Source: Aselliscus stoliczkanus
Lineage: Eukaryota > Chordata > Mammalia > Chiroptera > Hipposideridae
DNA: 64,000 nucleotides
Direction of reading: 5' to 3'
NCBI GenBank assembly: GCA_033961575.1
Contig: CM066735.1
Location: 31,143,501-31,207,500 of the forward strand
Shown here: positions 50,050 to 62,174 of the stretch, one piece after another
How the letters are laid out: every line of letters begins with the position of its first letter
How positions within the stretch are numbered: the stretch's first letter is position 1
Program-made: the position numbers and the translations under genes
Notes under the pieces: model-generated
What the model was told of the DNA's origin: nothing
Database searches by the model: none
The model's input: only the letters and a program-made list of their open reading frames with translations

Positions 50050-50212
50050 AGGGCCAGCTGAGTGGCTCAGTTGGTTAAGAGCTCGCTCAAGAGTGCGAGC
50101 TGAGCTCTGAGCAACGGCGGTTCGATGTCAGCCCGAGCTGAGTTGTCGTTGAGCTGCCAACAGGTAGCAGGATGGCTCAGCTAAAAAAACAAAAACAAAA
50201 ACAACAACAACA
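50050..50212 (+). mobile_element. tRNA-derived SINE (type 2), sense, with TSD
   Basis: Head GGGCCAGCTGAGTGGCTCAG contains an A-box-like TGGCTCAGTTGG; a B-box-like GGTTCGATGTC follows. The body repeats GAGCTGCCAACAGG and GATGGCTCAGCT, and the tail is (AAAAC)n/(AAC)n. CAAAACTATACTTGA occurs perfectly at 50035-50049 and 50213-50227. This is the cleanest type 2 copy in the window. Confidence 0.93.
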
Positions 50213-50519
50213 CAAAACTATACTTGATATCTGAACAAAGAGAAATCTCTTGGTGTCAAAACCAGGAGACAAATGAAAATCAGAGGATAAGCAACTGAGC
50301 TTACCTTGGTGATGACCTTGCAGGTGACTGGGGAGAGTAGGGGTTGGTTTGGAACTATTTGTTTTGGGATTCAATGCCCAATGTGAGACATTATATGAGG
50401 ATTAGAGAACATTAATGGAGCTAGTATAATACAGGGAACTAAGTCTGAAAGCTCATATATGAGGTTGATATCGTCAAAGGACTACACCCCCAGTAACAGT
50501 GTGAGCTAGGGAAAAGATA

Positions 50520-50640
50520 CAATTGATCCTTGAACAGAATGGGCAGTTAGGGGAGTCAACTTTTTGAGCAGTGGAAAGTCCATGTTTAACTTAAGTTGGC
50601 TCTCCCTGTACATGGATTTTCAACTTTGGGTTGACAGTGC
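50520..50640 (+). repeat. Old DNA-transposon-like fragment
   Basis: CAATTGATCCTTGAACAGAA at the left and TACATGGATTTTCAACTTTG at the right recall a common mammalian DNA-transposon relic. Family not certain. Confidence 0.4.
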
Positions 50641-52030
50641 ATACCATTCAGCATCAGAAGATGGGTAGAAAGATCACCTCTCATTGCCTGGATTTTGAGT
50701 TGAATATTCATGATAATTCAAAATAATAGAGCTGTGTCTCCCTTGGGATTGAATTTCCAAATGAACTGAGAACTGCATGAAGAGAAATCATCGTGAAAGT
50801 TGACCCTGAGCTGGTGGTTCTCTTGGGACACCAGGAAGAAGCAAATGCAAAATAAATCTAGAGGAATTCTAACTCTCCAGGGAAGAAAACAAGCCCTACT
50901 TTAAAAGTTCTCACAATAAAAATATCATGATATGCATTCAGAATCAATTTTCCAGAGGATAGATAGTGCAATCTACAAATAGCTGATTTAAAACCCCATA
51001 AATCTGAGGCAATAACAATCTGAAAGAACACAATAAAAAAAAATAGAATTGACAAGAAAGCAAATAAAATTCTAAAAATTAAAAACTTCTAGAATTTAAA
51101 ATAAATGCAACATATATTTTAAAGAGTAGCTAATAAGCAGCTAAATATGGAATTAGTACATTGGAAAAGTCTCTGAAAACACAACAGAAAATTCTACAGA
51201 GACAGACAAAAAATAGGTGATATGAACATAAGGTTAAGAAACTTGGAAGACTGAAATGGTAAGAACAATCTTCTGCCAAATAGGGTTTATAGCAGGAAAG
51301 AATGTAGACAATGCCAGAGAGATGCTATTTCAAATAGTATATAATATGTGAATCCTTAGCTATTTAGATAAAAAGGACACAAACCTGCTGATTAACACAG
51401 TGAAATTGCAGAATACAAAAGATAAAGAAAATATCTTAAAAGCAAAGAAAAAATAACAAAAGAAACTAGGAAGGAAAACTCTTTATGAGAGAAGATAAAA
51501 GTATCAAAAGAGATCAGGAAAAAAAAAAAGAAATAGTATCTGCAAAGACCTAAGGAAAAATATTTAGAATGCAGCATAGAATTCTATAGTCATCTAAGCC
51601 AATGTTCAACACTGAAGAAAAAAATAAAGATATTTTTAAGGAAAGGCTGAAAGAATTAACTATTATTTGTTATTTTTTTGGGGAAAAAAACAGGCAAAAA
51701 ACAAAAACTGTAATGCAATGTCCTGTTGGAAAAATGACATTGACCTCAGAAACATGGAGTTGGATATTAAAAGAGAAATGAGCAAAGAAGTTGAAAATTA
51801 CGAGTAAAATTAAAGAAGGATTAACTTATCAAAAGAAAATAATGATTATTTGGGCAAATATGAAACAAGGTAGAATAAAAATATTTGATAATAATAATAT
51901 GTTGCCTGGAATAATGCCCTAAGCTTTATCTTAATGCCAGGCGAAAACTTAAGAGATAACATGATGCAGATGAGGCAGTAAGTGATGCAGAATACATTTC
52001 AAAGACAAAGGCATTAGAAAACTTGCCAAG

Positions 52031-52501
52031 GGCCAGGCTGAGTGACGCGTTGGTTAAGAGCTGGCTTGGGATGTCAGCTGTCCCGGTTTGGATCCCACAT
52101 ATGAGGGCCAGTGACATTGTCGTCTACAGCTAAGATGGTGAACAACAGCTCCACCTGGAGCTGAGCTGCTGTGAGTCCCCGGGAGGGCATAGCTGCAGTT
52201 CCTGCTGCAGTGGGCTGCCATAGGCTACAGTGAGTGGCTGGCAGCCAGAGTGAGCTGCCAAGAGCCTCTGTGAGTGGCCGTCCAGAGGCCAGCAACCGAT
52301 CTGTCTCACCCGAGAAGAGCACAATGATGATATCAACATGGGCCAGTGAAGCAAGGTCCTCCACAACTAGACTGAAGAACAAAAAGACAGCAACTTGTCT
52401 GTTTTCCTTTCCCGGTTCCCCAGTGCTGTTCCTCTCCCCCAATTCCCAATAAAAATCTTTAACAAAGAAACAAAAACAAAAACAAAAACAAAACCAAAAA
52501 C
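52031..52501 (+). mobile_element. Composite SVA-like retroelement with TSD
   Basis: In order: a type 1 SINE head (52031-52125), a GC-rich middle of about 240 bases with reiterated GTGAGTGGC/GTGAGCTGCC-like words, and a C-rich tail ending TCCCCCAATTCCCAATAAAA plus a (AAAAC)n run. The flanks AACTTGCCAAG (52020-52030) and AACTTGACAAG (52502-52512) form an 11-bp TSD with one mismatch, so the whole unit moved together. It encodes nothing recognisable; frames of up to 145 aa across it are by-products. Confidence 0.8.
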
Positions 52502-52559
52502 AACTTGACAAGTGTGAGCCAACTCCAAATCAGTCAAAAGGTGCTAACTCTATGGCTGT

Positions 52560-53689
52560 GGCCAGAATGAAACATGGCTCTGGCCACTGAATCAAGAGTG
52601 TACAAAGCTCAAACATATGGTGTCAGAGTGGTCAACTTGCCACATGATAGAGGCTAAAACCATTAATATTTGTTTTATTGAGGTACGTACAACTGACATA
52701 CAGAAAATAAATATTTTACTTATTGATGTTGATCCCCTCCCTCCCCTCATGTCTTTTCCTGCCTTCCACCCCAACCTCTGCTGCTTTTATGAGAGAAATC
52801 ATTGGGGTGGGAACAAGTTCTTCCTGTTCCATTGTGAACTAAAGGCCATTCATACTTGTCTGACTATGCTGGGGGACACTGGGGAGTAGAAGGACTCAAG
52901 TTTTTATGAATTTGTTGGATGCAGCTGCCAAGTCACTATTCTATATGGACTTATTGGCTGAATCTGGGGAAGACCCAAATTTATATGATGCATGTGGGTA
53001 AGGTTTGCGGTGAGAGAAGGGAAGCTAAAGGAACAAGAGATTGGGACCCTTTGGGCTGACTCATTGCACTATTATAGTAACTTCCATTGTTGAATATAGT
53101 TACATTTAGGTTTTATTTGTTTCTACTCTGAAGGCTTATAAGTACCCAAGGGGATGCTCATGATAAAGAGCCACATATAGGGAAGTGCTTCTTCCTATAG
53201 CCATATGGCCCCATAATCCCAATGGTCACTTTCTGCTACAAGTCCCTATGACATGTACGTTGATGATCAGAGCCTATGGCAAGAGGAGGCAGCCTCCCAG
53301 AAGTACCTCTTGCTGTTTTAAAGTTGTTGTCTTTCTCATGAGACATCTAGGTACTTTTGAAAAGCAGCTATTGGCTTGCTGCTGAACTCCTTAGACACTA
53401 AATACCTGGTCTATGGAGTCTTGTGACTCTGGTGCCTGGTAGCCCCATTTTGGTGGGACAACTGGAGCTCAGTGGCTAGTAAGGTGGGAAGAAGTCAACA
53501 AGCCTCACTTATCAGATGGAAATGGAACACTGAGGGAAACAGCCTGCCTGGAACATCTTGACTTTCTATTGAAAATGGCAGCTTTTTCTTTTGGAAAGAC
53601 TTTAAACCCCCACTCGGCTGCTTGAAACCAACTGCTAAATCAATGGAGACTTCAATCAGTTGCCCTAAATGCCTTGACCTGGTTTACTG
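52560..53689 (+). other. Intronic sequence, possibly 5' part of the ERV relic
   Basis: Richer in G+C than the neighbouring intron, with no confident domain. Its position directly before the pol-like segment suggests the same provirus, but this is inference. Confidence 0.3.
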
Positions 53690-54640
53690 ATGGTTTATTG
53701 ATGGTTCACACACTGAAACCAGATGGTGTCCACTAGGCAGCTGAGGCTGTTCAACTCAGCAACAGCTGTGGAGAACCAAAAATGGACGATTTCTCTTCCA
53801 TGGGCAGAAATCAAGGCTGTTCTCATAGTTCTGGTCAGTATTCACTCCCCTTGGTAAACTTTTTGTCTTTTAACTCATTCTTGGGCTGTTGGACATATCT
53901 CTTTGGTTTAACTCTTTGTACTCACTCTTGGACTATTAACCCTATCTTTTTGGTCTAACACTTGGAAAAGTAGAAGTTGCATATGCAAAAGGGGTTTATT
54001 TGGAACTGTAATTTGTGGAAGCAAACTGTGGCTGCCCATGAGAATTCTTGTGTCATTCTTGTACGTATCTATAGTAAGGGCTTATTCCCTGATGAGACCA
54101 ACTGTCATCCAGCTGCTGATCAAGGCTGCAGATTATCATTGTTACCTGGATCCATCATCACAAACCATCATAAATTGGGTATGTATAATGTAGTCTATAT
54201 GTTGCCAAGGCTACCACTGCTTGCCAGCTTGGCGACTCCAGTCAGAAGTTGCCTTGCTTTGTTCTCGGTGAAGGAAATCACAGCTCCTAGGCCCTTGCTC
54301 CTGGACACCTTTGGCAGATGGGCCAAATCAGACTCTGATCCCCTCATAGTGCCACTAAGAGTCCTCACAATTGTTTACACTTTTTCAAGTTACAGTACTG
54401 CTGTTACTGTTAAATCAGCTGTCTCTGGACATACCATATGGTCCTTAACATTATCCATGTCATGTATTTGGCTTTCCAGACTACTTGCAGTCTAACCATG
54501 TATGGTTTTTATTACAAAAGACACTCAAGAATAGACTGATCAAGTATTTGATGGATCTTACATGCTCCCGACCATCCCAAGGATTTTGGTATAGGTGATA
54601 AATGATTAACTCAGTAAGATTTCAGACTGTGTCTCCTTTA
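53690..54640 (+). mobile_element. Endogenous retrovirus pol relic (RNase H/integrase-like)
   Basis: Around 53,685-53,840 the translation in one frame resembles a retroviral RNase H start (short F-T-D-G type motif), then breaks. Downstream, a frame at 53977-54495 stays open for 172 codons. Its second half, with its T-F-S-S-Y and S-G-H-T-I-W words, resembles a retroviral integrase core and continues out of frame to about 54,600. Frameshifts and stops make it non-functional. Class not assigned. Confidence 0.6.
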
Positions 54641-54889
54641 CCTCCTTATATGTACATGGCTTAGTAAGGCAGTTTGGTTCCTGAATGCAGCTGTCCTTCC
54701 CAGGTAATGATGATGATGAAGGGGAACAGTGATTGTGATTATTATTATTATTATTTATTTAGAAGCTCCTTGCACAGAGCTTTTAAAACCTTTTAATTTC
54801 CTTAGTGATAGAAGTGAGAGGAAAGTCTTGTTGTTCATAACAAGCCCCTTTCAACCATACCTAAGTTTATGCTGATGAGATAATCTTGT

Positions 54890-55470
54890 GAAAGGGGGCT
54901 GGTTGCCAAAAACCAACCTTGTGATCACAGGGTTGGAATCCTCAGCCTTATCCCTGTTTTTTAGGGAGAAGTGCTGGAGACTGACTTATTTATCAGGGAC
55001 CAATGAGTTAATTGATCATGACTATGTAATAAAGCCTCTGTAAGAACTCTAACTAAAGAGGGTTGGGGCACAACCAGATTGGCGAACACATCAAGGTGAC
55101 ACACTTGGAAAAGGCAGAAAAACTCTGCCCTCTTTCCCACATAACTTGCCCTGTGCAAGTCTTCCATTGAGCTCTTCCTGAGTTGTATCCTCTATAATAA
55201 ACCAGTAATGGTAAATACAACACCCTTCTGAGTTCTGGGAGGAGCCATTCTAGCATATTATCAGAAGTACAGGTGACAATCTGGTACTTGGAGTTGGCCT
55301 CTGAAATGGGAGGCAGTCTTGTAAGTCTGAGCCCTTAACTTGTGGTGTCTGTGGAAACTTTGGGTAGTTAGTATCATAATTGCTTAATTTGAGGGAAAGG
55401 ATTCCACACATTTGGTGTCAGAAGTGAAGTGGTGCATTGCATAATTGTAGAGAGAAACAGGAGTTTTTTC
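54890..55470 (+). mobile_element. LTR-like segment
   Basis: Blocks GACTATGTAATAAAGCCTC, CCTCTATAATAAACCAG, CAGGTGACAATCTGGTAC and GAGCCCTTAACTTGTGGTGT in the order of an old mammalian LTR. It may be the 3' LTR of the pol relic or a separate insertion. Confidence 0.5.
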
Positions 55471-56549
55471 CTTTAAGTTATGTAGATATATTTTGAAGAT
55501 TTGGGATTCTATCCTGATCATTCCTAGACATGGTGACACTTTCTTTCTCCTATCATTGTCAACCTCAGAGTGTACTGGTTGGTTTACTCTGTGGGTGGCA
55601 GCCTAACCAAAAGTAGGCATAGGACTTCAAGCAATTCTGGTTTATGCACCCAGGTTGTCTCTGGACTTTCATAGTTTTAGATCATTAGGAAAATGACTAC
55701 TTGAGTACACTGCTTGTGTGGGGTACATAATGACTTCCTTCAAGTTTTATTAAAATGCCGTTGTCCCTCCTGCACCTGACCTTTTCAAACGAAAGTTCTG
55801 CGTGTAAGTTGGGAATATGTACTAGGAACAATGACGAAGTTATAGCTACTAGAATAATGGCAGTTTTCTAGTAATGGATCAAGAACAACAACCGTGGTTC
55901 CTGGGGAGGGAATGTCTAATCACACCACTTTGACCCTAGAAGGTTTTCATAACAGCCTCAATACACTGGTCAAGATTTTTATGGATGATAGACTTGCCCT
56001 AGACTTACTCCTTGTGGGCCAAGGTGAAGTCTGTGCCATCATTGATACATGCTGCTGCATCTAGATGGAAACTTCAAACCCAGTGGAAAGGCCATTGCTA
56101 AAACTTAGAAAGAAATTCACTCAGCTTTTTAAGGTAGGCCCTGATGATTTATGAGATTTGTTCAGCTCATTGGGTCCAGGCCTCTCTGGGATCAATGCTG
56201 CCAATTGACCTCCCCCTGCTGCTTGGTGTCCTTTGATAATTAAATATTGTGTGAGACAAAATTGATGGATTTAGTCTCAGCTTTTGTTGGTCACAATAAT
56301 AGAAGTGGCTTAGGGATTGGTGTGCTCACAGAAAAAAAAAAGTCAGTAGTGAAACTGACATAGAAATGAGAGGTGATATTGTTGGGAAACATTTTTCTGT
56401 AGGTCTCATGTTTCCAAATGTTATGAGAATGAGCCACTAACAGCCCTTTGTTCTGGACTACCTTTCCAAGGATGTTTGTATAGAGAATAGCATCAGAAGA
56501 TATAATGTCTCCCTATGCATTCTGCCCATTATACATGATTCAGATTTCT
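55471..56549 (+). other. Unassigned intronic sequence with possible env trace
   Basis: No clear element. A short cysteine cluster near 56,020-56,060 (one C, five residues, CC) weakly recalls a retroviral transmembrane subunit, but the spacing is not the standard one. Confidence 0.2.
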
Positions 56550-56666
56550 TTTTTTTTTTTTTTTTTTTTGAGGGCAGTGTCACTGGCCCTCATATGTGGG
56601 ACCGAACCGGGGCCGCTGGCTTCCCAGGCCAGCGCTTAAACACTGCACCACTTGGCTGGCCCCCTG
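56550..56666 (-). mobile_element. tRNA-derived SINE (type 1), antisense, with TSD
   Basis: T-run of about 20, then GAGGGCAGTGTCACTGGCCC, the box B complement GGACCGAACCGGGGCC and GCTTCCCAGGCCAGCGCTT to GGCTGGCC. TGATTCAGATTTCT occurs perfectly at 56536-56549 and 56667-56680. Confidence 0.93.
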
Positions 56667-58009
56667 TGATTCAGATTTCTAATCTCATGGTTTTTCTTCT
56701 TCAGTGCAACTCACTGCATGTACAGGTGTATTCTGGTGATCTTTGCATTAACTGTGGGACTGAGGCTTTGAGAACTGGTGCAAAAACTCTCACACTCTGT
56801 CTACCACCACTATTGTGCATGGTAAACTCTCTTTTATCTTTGACTCAGGAGTCTCTTGTCTTCTACCAGTGTCTGTATTATCTCGGCTGGTTAACTTACT
56901 ATCTTGTAAATACACTGAAGTTCGATACCTTTCACAGTTCTTGACACAAGATTTGTACAATGTAGTGTGAAATTAATCCATGTATTTGAGGAAAATATTT
57001 TCAGTCTACACAAGACATAACTAATGTCCAAATTATATAAATAACTGCAAACTAATAAATAAATAACAAGTTACTGAAAGAATACACATAGTGTATAAAG
57101 AGTTAACTTAAAAGTAGGAACCAGAATATAAAAAAATAGGAACCAGAAAAGAAATATTTGAAAAGATGCTCAACATTACATGTAATTAGGGTAAATGCAA
57201 GTTAAAACCATGAGATTCCATTTACACCTGTTAGATTGGTCAAAACCTAAGTAGTTTTATGAGAATTTAAGTGGAATGGGAACCATTATATATTGTATGT
57301 GGGAGTATAAATTTTTAGAAGTGCTTTAAAGAGTGTTTTGAAGCTTAATGAGGCCTGGCTTTAGCAGTATCAATTTTCTTTCTCCCTCTTTCCTTCTCTC
57401 CTTTCTTCCCTCCCTCCAGTTCTCTGTTCCTGCCTGCCTCTCTGGCAGAGATTGTACATGTGATATCAAAGAGAAATAATTGTTCAGGCTATAACAAACA
57501 TACACAAGGGGTTTACTAAACCTATAAAACCTTGATTGATTCTATAGAAAATCTTTGTGAAGTCATTATTTTTTTTTAGGTAGTTAAGTTCCCCGTTTCA
57601 CCAAAATGAATATATTTAACCCTTAATATCTGTGAAAGGTAAGATAGTTGTACCATTTTAAATTATTTACTTCATGCTTATAAAATTGATCTGTGGTAAA
57701 CTGTACATTAAAATTCAGCTTTTGAGGTTAAAACTATGTCTGCCCCTTAACTTCTAAACTAAAAGTGAGGATAGAGGAGAAGATACAATATCTATTACTG
57801 GTACTAGTGATGTGATAATTACACCTCTAAAATAGGTAAGTTAATTTTATAGCTAGCACTTCCTATGTATGTTGATACTTCAAAAATCAGTATTTTTAAC
57901 CATGAAGCTGAGATATGGTAGGGGGAAAAAATGTTATAAGAACAAGATGGATTTGAAGAGTGAACTTGAACTCTTCATACGTTCACAATTCTTTATTGAA
58001 TACCAATTG

Positions 58010-58390
58010 TATTAGCCTGCTTGGGTTGCCATAACAGAATATTACAGACTGGCTGGTTTAAACAACAGAAATTTATTTCTCACAATCTGGAGCCTGGAAG
58101 CCCAAGACCGAGGTACCAGCAGGGTTGGTTTCTATTGAGGCCTCTTTTCCTGGCTTACAGCTGGCTACGTTTTTGCTATGTCCTCACATGGCCTTTTTTC
58201 TGTGCACGTACCCCCCTGATATCTCTTCCTCTTCTTGTAAGGATATGAGTCGTATAAAAGGAGGGCCCCACCCTTAGGACCTCGTTTAACTTGAATCATC
58301 TCCTTTAACACCCTTATCTCCAAACAGTTACATTGAGGGTTAGGGATTCAACATAGAAATTTTGAGGGGACACAATTCAGTCTGTGACAC
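58010..58390 (+). repeat. Old interspersed repeat, copy 3 of 3
   Basis: TTGGGTTGCCATAACAGAAT, TTAAACAACAGAAATTTATT, CTCTTCCTCTTCTTGTAAGG and GGGGACACAATTCAGTCTGT in the order seen at 2640 and 12825. Confidence 0.7.
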
Positions 58391-60100
58391 CAACTATGTG
58401 TCTGCCACTCTTGTAAGTGCTGGGGACACATGAGTGAACTAAACAAAGATTTCTCCCCTTTGTGGTGCTTGTGTTCTAGAGGGAAGTGGAAAATTCAATA
58501 TTAATTATAATATGTAAATTAATGATGTAATATGTTAGAAGGAATAAATGTTATGGAAAAAAAGCAAAAGAGCAGGTGAGAGGCGCGGAGTGCTAACACA
58601 GGCTTTGGGGTGTGTGACAGTTTTAAATAGGGCGGTGAGATTAGGCCCTCTTGAGTAGCTGACATTGAGTAAAGCCTTGAAGGATATGAGGGAATTAGCA
58701 GTGTAGATATCTGCCCTTGTTAAATGTGGTGTTTATTCAGTTGAGAACAGGCATTATTGAGAAGCTTTGGAAGACTTGATTAAGAGTCAGATAACCTTGG
58801 TTCAAGTTTTAGCTTTGTGTGATTTTGGGCAAGTCAGCGTCTGTACTAAATTACATAACCAACCCCACGGGGTTAATAGATTCCAGATGCGAGGGTATTT
58901 CAGAGCTGGTCATTTCTGTTTGAAATGAAAACTGCGAAAACAAATTGCTTCAATGCTGAATTTGAGCTCCTTCAGGAATCGCTAATCGCCATCCATATCA
59001 AGTATAGATGGTTTCTTTCCCCAGCTTCACAGGCATTTCATTGTTCCCTTGCTTTCATTGCACTGTCAGTAGGATAGCACTTTTTTTTTTGGTATGGAAG
59101 ATCAGGAGTGATCTCATTAATTATATTGATAAATATGTCAACCAGGCACTCCAATTTGTGTTTAGGGATTAGTTTCTGCTTTGGATGAGGCACAGTAGTT
59201 GATGAAATTCAGCAGCTCTTCACTAATGTTAAATATTGAGTAATAAGTATTTAGGGAGCACTGTTAGCATTGCACTTTACTCAGCAGCTAAGAAAATAAT
59301 TCCATCAAATCGTGAATATCTATATTAATAAAAAACTAAAAATATCAGTGATTTAGATATAGGAAATCTATGAACTCTTGCCAGAGAAAGGGAAAGGTAG
59401 GAGAAGATATACCTTGGTGAGACAGAAGTAATTCTGAGAGTGAGCACAGGAGAAGTCAAAAAGCCCTACCTGAAGGTCAGGCAGCTTCACCTGGGAGCCG
59501 TCAGAGCAGGGGATGAGGGAAAAGAGAAATGTAAGTAATTTATGAAAATTCATTTTAACTATAAAGTGGGTAATAAAGCAATGTTTTCCTTTCCCCTTTA
59601 AATAAAAGGAAGTAGAATATAATCCCTGAGATTCTCTTATTCTATAAATAAAGTGCTTCTTCTATGTCAGACCCTGGGCTGAGCTCTGGAGGGACAACAG
59701 CAAATAACCCAGCCCCTGATTTTCCAGGAGATTACAGTCAAGTCAGCAAGAGATAACAGGAAACCAACACAACCCAGTGTGGATGTGGTAGCTCTGGGAA
59801 GCCAGCAGGAAGCACCTAGTCCAGAAGAAAGGTGAGTGTGACCAGTGGGGAAAGTTTCCAGGTGCAGCACAAACCTTACTACAGGTGCCCTTAGCTATGT
59901 CTGCACATTGCCATTCAATACACATTAATTAAGCAATCTTAGTGTGTGAGACAGATATTTGTGCTAAACTCTAGGGATGAACAAGATGCATTCCAGCTTT
60001 CGAGGATTTAGATTCTGGTATGGGGAAACCAACGTAAAAAGCTCACTAATAGATCATCAGGTGCCAAGTGGAAGTTACAGTAAATGATGCAGTAGCAACA
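58391..60100 (-). other. ANXA10 intron 3, MIR/L2-like fragments
   Basis: Small old-SINE pieces at 58391-58500, 58755-58850, 59645-59750 and 59930-60060. The minus-strand frames at 59368-59925 do not resemble a known exon. Confidence 0.5.
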
Positions 60101-61980
60101 CAAGTTTGTTCCGCTCTTTGCGGGGAGTAATGGTGTCAGGAAAAGTGTTTGGTGTCTGGGAAGATGGGTAAGTGTGCAGCGTGTGGAGGAGAGAATCAGA
60201 CCTTTGAAGACAGATGAAATACTATGATTAGAAGGGAGAGAGCAGAAATGGGTTAGTTTGTAGAACTACCTGTTAGGTCCCTTTGGCTGCAGTTGGCAGT
60301 GTGTGAAGAAAGGGGAGAGGGCTTAAGATGGAGAGAGGAAACAAAGCAAGCAAGGCTTTGGATGCCCCAGGCAGACATTTGGATTTACTCCATGGGCATA
60401 TGGATATTTGTGAGTGAGAGATAAGATTCAACATTCAGAGATTAAAATGGGAGAGTGGAAATTTAGGTTTGGAATTAATCTGGCCACAGTGTGGATAGAC
60501 AAGAGTCGGGGAGTGGCTGGGCGTAGCAGCCACCAGCTAGGAGTTTCAGCATTCATTAGCCTGGGCCACAAATGATGAAGGCCTGAATCAGGACTGTGTA
60601 AGGGAGGGCAAAAGAGAGAGATGTGAGAGGAAAGTAATTTACAAGACTTGACAACTGATTGTCTGACCAAGGTATATCAGAAGAAAGGAGCCAGCAGGAC
60701 TCCCTGTCTTCCGGTTGGTGAAATTTAGTGCAATAGCCACATTTTTCCATGTGGTATGGTTTATTCGGCAAAAATGAGAGTTAAACAGACTTTGAGACCT
60801 TCTGTGTATAGGGAATGGTAGAGTATAAATTGCTTAATGGGTTTTACATTCCTTGAATGGAAGTACTTCATTTCTTAATTGTTTTAATCTGTTTTAGTGT
60901 AATATTGTAAAGATTGATGAAGTAATGCTCTAACCTAAGTTATCCTGATGTATAAAAAGCAAACATATCTGTAAGCCTTTCGATTAAAAAAAAGATTACT
61001 GAAAAATCACTACTTATAGCAGTATAGATTAAAACAATATGAGATTACTAATGCTGCAACTTTTATAGTTTTTGCATTCTCTTTCAAAAGAAAACTAGTA
61101 CTGTGTCATAGGAACATAAGCTAAGATAACAGTTTTACCTGTATTAAAAAAAATAAAAATGAAAGCAAAATTGGTTTCCTTCTATGGCTTAATTCAACTA
61201 ATTTCACTAGTAGTTGTGGCTTTTTTTGGATAATTCATTGTAAAACAGAAGGCTATGATTTATTTCATGTATTACAGCTGTTCAGAGACTGAAGTTTAGA
61301 GATGAAATAAATTTATATGGACTAACTGTATAGAGAAGAGTTTTGTGATAGTTTCATCCATAATGCTCAGTTGACAAAGTAATTGCTATTTCAGGCCCTT
61401 CTGGCCTGAAGAGTTTTTATTCTGAATCTGTGGTTTAAATGCATAACAAATGAAAGGGACCTTTAATGGTACTTGCTTGAAATTAGAATGTGATTACTTT
61501 AAAACACCATGGATACTTTTATTGCCTTAAACTATTTTTAACTGCCATTCTTTTTTAATGGTCTATTTAACTGCATGCTGTGTAAAGAAAAGCTAGTTGA
61601 GAATTCACTTTGGCTGAGAGTTAGGTGAGGACCTGTGGAGAATTGCAGGAAAAGATCTTACTTTTGACCTCGTGATCATTAGTTCTTTACATGCCCTCCC
61701 TAAAGCTTGACACAAGGGGTGTTTCTAGTGCAACTTTTTCAGCCTAATTGGACGAACCAGCAATGGAAGGCAAGCAGAACTCTCATTTTAGGAAGCTGAA
61801 TGATTTTTGAGAAAGGACTGCTAGAGTCCCTGTGAGTATGAACATACCTCACACATAGATACATTTGATGGTATATCTTTCTTATATTCCTTGAAGCATG
61901 TCAGAGACATAGGAACTGTTTCTGACATACAGCGAGGTTAGAATAGCAGCACCTGTTCTCCATAAGGGTTGTCATTTCTT

Positions 61981-62020
61981 TTTGTTTGTTTTTTTGTTTT
62001 GTTTTTTGTTTTTTTTCAGT
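61981..62020 (-). mobile_element. Tail-only retroinsertion
   Basis: Forty bases, almost all T and G on +, flanked by perfect GTTGTCATTTCTT copies at 61968-61980 and 62021-62033. It looks like the A/C-rich tail of a SINE inserted with its TSD but without a body. It lies 60 bases beyond the donor of ANXA10 exon 3, inside the intron. Confidence 0.75.
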
Positions 62021-62079
62021 GTTGTCATTTCTTAAGACTTTGCGCTAGCAATACATAGGTCTAGATGAAGAGACCTTAC

Positions 62080-62174
62080 CCGGCCGTACATGCTCTGGTA
62101 TGCCTCAGCAATCATCAGCCTTTGTGCGTTACAGCGCTGAGTTAGAATGTTGATCAGCATGTCTTTGTCACAGC
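62080..62174 (-). CDS. ANXA10: ANXA10 exon 3, annexin repeat 1
   Basis: Two bases complete a split codon, followed by 31 codons, CDKDMLINILTQRCNAQR then LMIAEAYQSMYGR, almost identical to human. Acceptor TTCTTTTACAG, donor GTAAGG. The split codon gives glycine or another residue ending GC where human has aspartate. The repeat lacks the GxGTDE calcium motif, as in other ANXA10 proteins. Confidence 0.96.

Noticed and set aside
52074..52511. 145-aa minus-strand frame and overlapping frames
   Set aside because: They are formed by the composite retroelement and its A/C-rich tail.
15358..56666. tRNA genes suggested by box A/B matches
   Set aside because: The matches belong to SINE heads with diverged cloverleaf arms and A-tails, not to functional tRNAs.
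59368..59553. Possible missing ANXA10 exon
   Set aside because: The translation does not resemble the annexin N-terminus, and exon 3 to exon 4 already join in frame.
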